Assembly: GCA_041391505.1 (NCBI GenBank)
Contig: JAWKNW010000008.1
Span: 152,945 to 216,944 of the forward strand
From: Rhodothermales bacterium
Lineage (GTDB): Bacteria > Bacteroidota > Rhodothermia > Rhodothermales > JAHQVL01
Length of the DNA stretch: 64,000 bases
Direction: 5' to 3'
The translations under genes were made by a program, and so were the position numbers. Under the pieces are notes generated by a model. It was not told the DNA's origin, ran no database searches, and was given only the letters and a program-made list of their open reading frames with translations. Below, one piece after another: positions 62,901-64,000 of this stretch (its first letter is position 1; every line of letters begins with the position of its first letter).

Positions 62901-63531
62901 TCTGGTCCGTGCCACCCGCATCCCACACCATGTTGCCTACGAAGAGGTCGATGCAGCTATCGACGTCGTAGTCCAGCCACGCCGCCGTATAGCTCTTGTA
63001 CCCGCCGTTGGCGCCGAAAGGCACCGGGGCGAGGTTGTCCACGCCGGCTGCAGCCGCAACTTCCTGGAAAAGCGGCGTGGAAACGGCGTTGCCGTTTTCC
63101 ACCCACATGTTCTTCAGCAGGAAGTTCGCCTTGCCGTCGGCGACGAAGAGGTCGTTGCCTCCAACCGTGATGTAAATGTCCATGTCGCCGTCATTGTCGT
63201 AGTCGGCAAACACGGATCCGGTCATTTCGACGACCGGCAACGCGGGCAAAAGGGCATCCTTATTGGAGAAGGTGCCGTTTGTCTCGTTGCGGTACAGATG
63301 GGGTACTTCCCCACCGCCGTTGGCCAAAAACAGGTCGGGATAACCGTCGTTATCGTAGTCGACCCAGTTTACGCCCAGACCGTGCCTCGATGTGCTATCG
63401 TAGGTATCCCCCCCCACACCGGCCGCCACGCTCACATCGCTGAACGCGATCTGAGCCTGTACGTCGGTTGCAAGGAGAGTCACCACAAGTAAGCACAGCA
63501 AGGTGAAGAGATTCTGCTTTCGTTGATGCAT
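56926..63531 (-). CDS. Giant secreted FG-GAP/ASPIC-UnbV protein, three-module paralogue
   Basis: 2201 residues. The signal peptide is MHQRKQNLFTLLCLLVVTLLA (cleaved near VQA-Q), with AGGTGAG upstream of ATG 63531; in-frame sequence runs further up to 63735 but before the signal peptide. It has three FG-GAP/ASPIC modules (ASPIC at about 464-540, 970-1047 and 1474-1549), the first of the GLGVNWVDYDNDG type and the others of the DMGMGTGAAW type. These are followed by PKD, GH115_C-like, PKD, GH115_C-like, and the T9SS domain (2105-2201, GNFPNPFNPVTTIGFALPEA). The third module is the main difference from the 1702-residue paralogue. Confidence 0.9.
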   Translation of the reverse strand: MHQRKQNLFTLLCLLVVTLLATDVQAQIAFSDVSVAAGVGGDTYDSTSRHGLGVNWVDYDNDGYPDLFLANGGGEVPHLYRNETNGTFSNKDALLPALPVVEMTGSVFADYDNDGDMDIYITVGGNDLFVADGKANFLLKNMWVENGNAVSTPLFQEVAAAAGVDNLAPVPFGANGGYKSYTAAWLDYDVDSCIDLFVGNMVWDAGGTDQNRNALYKNNCDGTFTNVTTTAGIFTGSADQDRPTLAVFGGLMDGDIYPDLYVVNVHDASPYHHDQYFHNNGDGTFTELTGTMAGIGDDSGAGMGIDLADIDHDGDWDIYMSDLLNPGGVEPVAEGNTLYLGNPGGTWSENSAPAAGVASGDSWAVSFIDADNNGFEDLLVGVIAPTPMHDMLFQNNGNGTFSDISVAAGMISGDSRGSAVADYDRDGDEDFAIVNLNGTLRLYQNVSTGTGNQLSIDLEATVSNRAAIGTLVEVTAGGTTYRRQVQGGVSSHSQDELTLHFGLGSATTVDEVKVSWPSGIVQTLTGVGTNQTIAITETPSATGLFTEVGSAAGVAFLHDGDSVADMGMGTGAAWFDYDNDGDLDLYVTQRTGANKLFQNNGGSFVNVAVAAGAADAGHDGAGVAVADYNNDGCRDLFLANGDGDVLLKNNCNGTFSDVTAGSGLEASEERRGTTASWGDYDGDGFVDLYVANHMAIGGNTVTGATEQIKAQDYIFHNNGNGTFTDVSDMLMGTARQGMGFGGGWTDFDNDGDLDVFVVHDCPFDFTAPQLMFRNDGGTNGATSWTFTEVSAAIGTDYCQNGMGLATGDYDRDGDMDYFLSDNGGNGTVPVGQVGIAGSMLLRNDGGSFSDQSTIAGVNSREWSWGANFLDYNLDGWQDLYLAAGAMNSFDPTPGSLWMNDGDGTFTDVSALSGGLNDDARTRTSVYGDYDGDGDLDMFLVNYAGTTKLFRNDNNNGNNYLVIDLVGVVSNRDGIGAKIEINTPDGGTQYYETRSGSSLGGGDDLGAYFGIGTNGTVSNVTITWPSGIVQALAGVAANQRLTVVEEIPASGDLFTDVSTATGVGFQHDGNLIAADMGMGTGAAWLDFDNDGDQDLYITTRASANRLFRNDNGTFTDVAAAAGVASMEDGAGVAAADYNNDGCIDIFLANSYADQLYHNNCDGTFTDVTAGSGLTVSEERRGTTASWADYDDDGYLDLFVANHMAVSDAVFTGAQATNYVFHNDGGTGSFTDVSAMVLGAEQVGATFVGRWTDFDNDGDSDLFLVHDCPFLSTGPQVMLRNDGGTNGVSNWTFTDVSTSVGANWCQNAMGISVGDYDHNGYLDLFFTDNGNTPGGTDPERAGAVLLKNTGGNFTDNTVAAGVANTEFSWGSSFFDFNKDGWLDLWMAGGALNDAQVLVPSYLWQNDGDGTFTDVSSTSGGLETSERSRTSAVADYDGDGDLDIAIVNYGGQVQLFRNDYQGINNYLIVDLEGVTSNRFGIGARVKATTNSGVQVFETNAGTSLGATDAPYAYFGLGSNTLVSTLEITWPSGSVQTLSGVSVNQRLTVTEQNTGGNNPPTASFTTTVNGLTVDFDASASSDSDGSIVSYAWDFGDGNTDSGVTTSHTYAASGTYTVQLTVTDNLGATAAASQSVSVSDGAGTGAFLESGGMVVMEAENFDANTPRGAHSWVSSTTFAGFSGAGAMRSDPDIGTQYKSNPEAVSPELGHNVLFNTTGDYYVWARIYAPDSKSRSVHMGYDGTVPSNVNGASTGTYGQWIWVDFVKNGIRETFNIATPGVHDINTWMREDGLLIDKMVLTTDVNFTPTGVGPSESPRDGGSGNPSPIASFTATQVPGTLQVDFDASASTDNGSIVSYAWDFGDGNVDTGVTVSHTYAVDGTYSVQLTVTDDEGATGAITKSVTVNPISSGNAFVEAGGMVVMEAENAHDNIVRGANSWVTATANAGFSGASYMLSDPDIGSKITSNVEASSSELVFNVDFTTTGNYYLWGRVWAFDSKGRTVHMGIDGAIPSNVNGLATSTYGQWLWVDLVKNGLRQTFNVATPGVHEINTWIREDGLSIDKIVMTTDPNFTPTGTGPAESPNVAPVISGSGVVRDGGNALGDLGETLVQSNLPTEFALEGNFPNPFNPVTTIGFALPEASDVRLVVYDMMGREVTTLIDTNLGAGRYQARWEGKNDMGHTVASGVYILRMTAGNFSQVHQMVFMK

Positions 63532-63802
63532 TTCACTCACCTGATGGTCGCTTGGGATCTTGCAGTTGATCATGAAAAAAGGAATTTGGGGGACGATTGC
63601 GTCTTTCCCGGCATGAGGAGCGGGAGTGGAAAAACACGAGCCGAGGGGGGTGGAAACGGCATGACAAGTCGGGGCAAACGTGTCGCTGCCGAGTGGCGGG
63701 GGGACTCGAGGTGATGCATGAAACAAAAAAAACAAGCCGCCAGAGTCATCCGACGGCCCGATCGGTACGGGTAGGTTTGGCTATCACTGGTGGGCATTTA
63801 TG
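63532..63802. other. Intergenic region upstream of the third giant gene
   Basis: About 270 bp containing the ribosome binding site at 63540-63550 and an A-rich run (AAACAAAAAAAACAA) near 63720-63735 that could be part of the promoter. No gene is seen; the short reading frames here lack codon bias. Confidence 0.4.
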
Positions 63803-63845
63803 CGCTAAAGGGGCCGCAGTCTGCTTGACTGCGCCCCCCTTAGCG
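63803..63845. other. 19-bp imperfect hairpin between array genes
   Basis: CGCTAAAGGGGCCGCAGTC (63803-63821) pairs with GACTGCGCCCCCCTTAGCG (63827-63845) at 17 of 19 positions around the loop TGCTT. It is 83-125 nt beyond the 3' end of the partial gene at the window edge. No U-tract on either strand, so it may be a processing or cruciform site rather than a simple terminator. Confidence 0.65.
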
Positions 63846-63855
63846 GTTCAAAGAT

Positions 63856-63920
63856 CATGGTTCAAGGTTCAAGGAATGGCTGTTCTTCCACAGGCTCCTT
63901 GAACCTTGAACATGGAACCT
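63856..63920. repeat. Inverted 7-nt-phased repeats (GGTTCAA / TTGAACC)
   Basis: GTTCAAGGTTCAAGGA (63860-63875) is perfectly complementary to TCCTTGAACCTTGAAC (63896-63911). Each arm is a run of 7-nt units, GGTTCAA on the left and CCTTGAA on the right, with degenerate units continuing outward. The cluster ends about 10 nt from the stop codon of the partial gene. Confidence 0.85.
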
Positions 63921-63927
63921 GAAACCC

Positions 63928-64000
63928 TTATTTCACCACCACCATCCGCTGCACGGCCGAAAACGAGCCGGCGGACATCCGCAGCAGGTACGCCCCGCTC
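63928..64000 (-). CDS. C-terminal end of a fourth T9SS-sorted paralogue (runs off the window)
   Basis: The minus-strand reading ends SGAYLLRMSAGSFSAVQRMVVVK and stop, nearly identical in DNA and protein to the end of the 1702-residue protein at 46252 (which has KRM for QRM). This is the last strand of the type IX secretion sorting domain. It shows that the array of giant paralogues continues beyond the window. Confidence 0.85.
   Translation of the reverse strand, partial: SGAYLLRMSAGSFSAVQRMVVVK

Noticed and set aside
46708..63492. Very long open frames on the plus strand opposite the giant genes (46708-51330, 51491-56578, 58204-63492, and similar ones at 41074-44205 and 44405-46012)
   Set aside because: They are exactly in codon register with the minus-strand genes, so a stop would need a TTA, CTA or TCA codon in the sense gene; these codons are avoided. 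The sense strands have signal peptides and recognisable domains, and the antisense translations have none.

Overview
The window looks like a chromosomal segment of a high-GC member of the Bacteroidota/Rhodothermota side of the tree, probably Rhodothermales-like. The evidence is several very large secreted proteins ending in the FlgD/type IX secretion sorting signature (YPNPFNPTTTIRFALPE), FG-GAP/ASPIC-UnbV proteins, a HmuY-type heme lipoprotein, strong avoidance of TTA/CTA/TCA codons, and few Shine-Dalgarno sequences. I assign no species. No rRNA, tRNA, CRISPR array, IS element or prophage was seen.

Layout. (1) 1-3.8 kb: the 5' end of a zinc alcohol dehydrogenase and a small membrane protein, divergent from an arsR-arsM arsenic methylation operon with a palindromic operator, then a secreted two-site aspartyl-protease-like protein. 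(2) 3.8-13 kb: a surface glycan block with a Wzx-type flippase, a GT4 glycosyltransferase, a PIG-L deacetylase, an unknown 650-residue protein and an FkbM methyltransferase, facing a full-length mprF. (3) 13-15.7 kb: two related helical secreted proteins and a DUF599 membrane protein. (4) 15.8-22.3 kb: a GT2, three zinc-finger C-methyltransferases, a glucose-1-phosphate cytidylyltransferase (rfbF) and an SDR enzyme, a likely pathway to a CDP-linked branched or deoxy sugar, ending at a 12-copy heptamer tandem repeat. (5) 22.5-33 kb: a CnoX-like thioredoxin, a PD40 lipoprotein, a troABCD-like Mn/Zn ABC importer whose permeases both carry soluble C-terminal extensions, a receiver-Hpt protein, an ArsR-type regulator and ccmF. 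(6) 33.4-46 kb: three modular secreted proteins sharing an SGNH-like C-terminal domain. They flank a heme uptake operon (TonB receptor, HmuY, exported CbiX-like chelatase). (7) 46-64 kb: a tandem array, all on the minus strand, of at least four paralogous giant secreted proteins built from FG-GAP/ASPIC, PKD, GH115_C-like and T9SS C-terminal modules in different copy numbers.

How the parts fit: regions 2 and 4 would build and export a decorated surface polysaccharide; regions 6 and 7 supply secreted, probably carbohydrate-directed surface proteins; the heme and metal importers feed metalloenzymes, including the cytochromes c matured by CcmF. Two signals stand out as possibly undescribed. One is the three-member family with an N-proximal FlgD/T9SS-like module, an exchangeable linker and an SGNH-like C-terminus. 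The other is a set of degenerate 7-nt-phased repeats lying just downstream of the large secreted-protein genes, usually with a G-rich and a C-rich inverted half.
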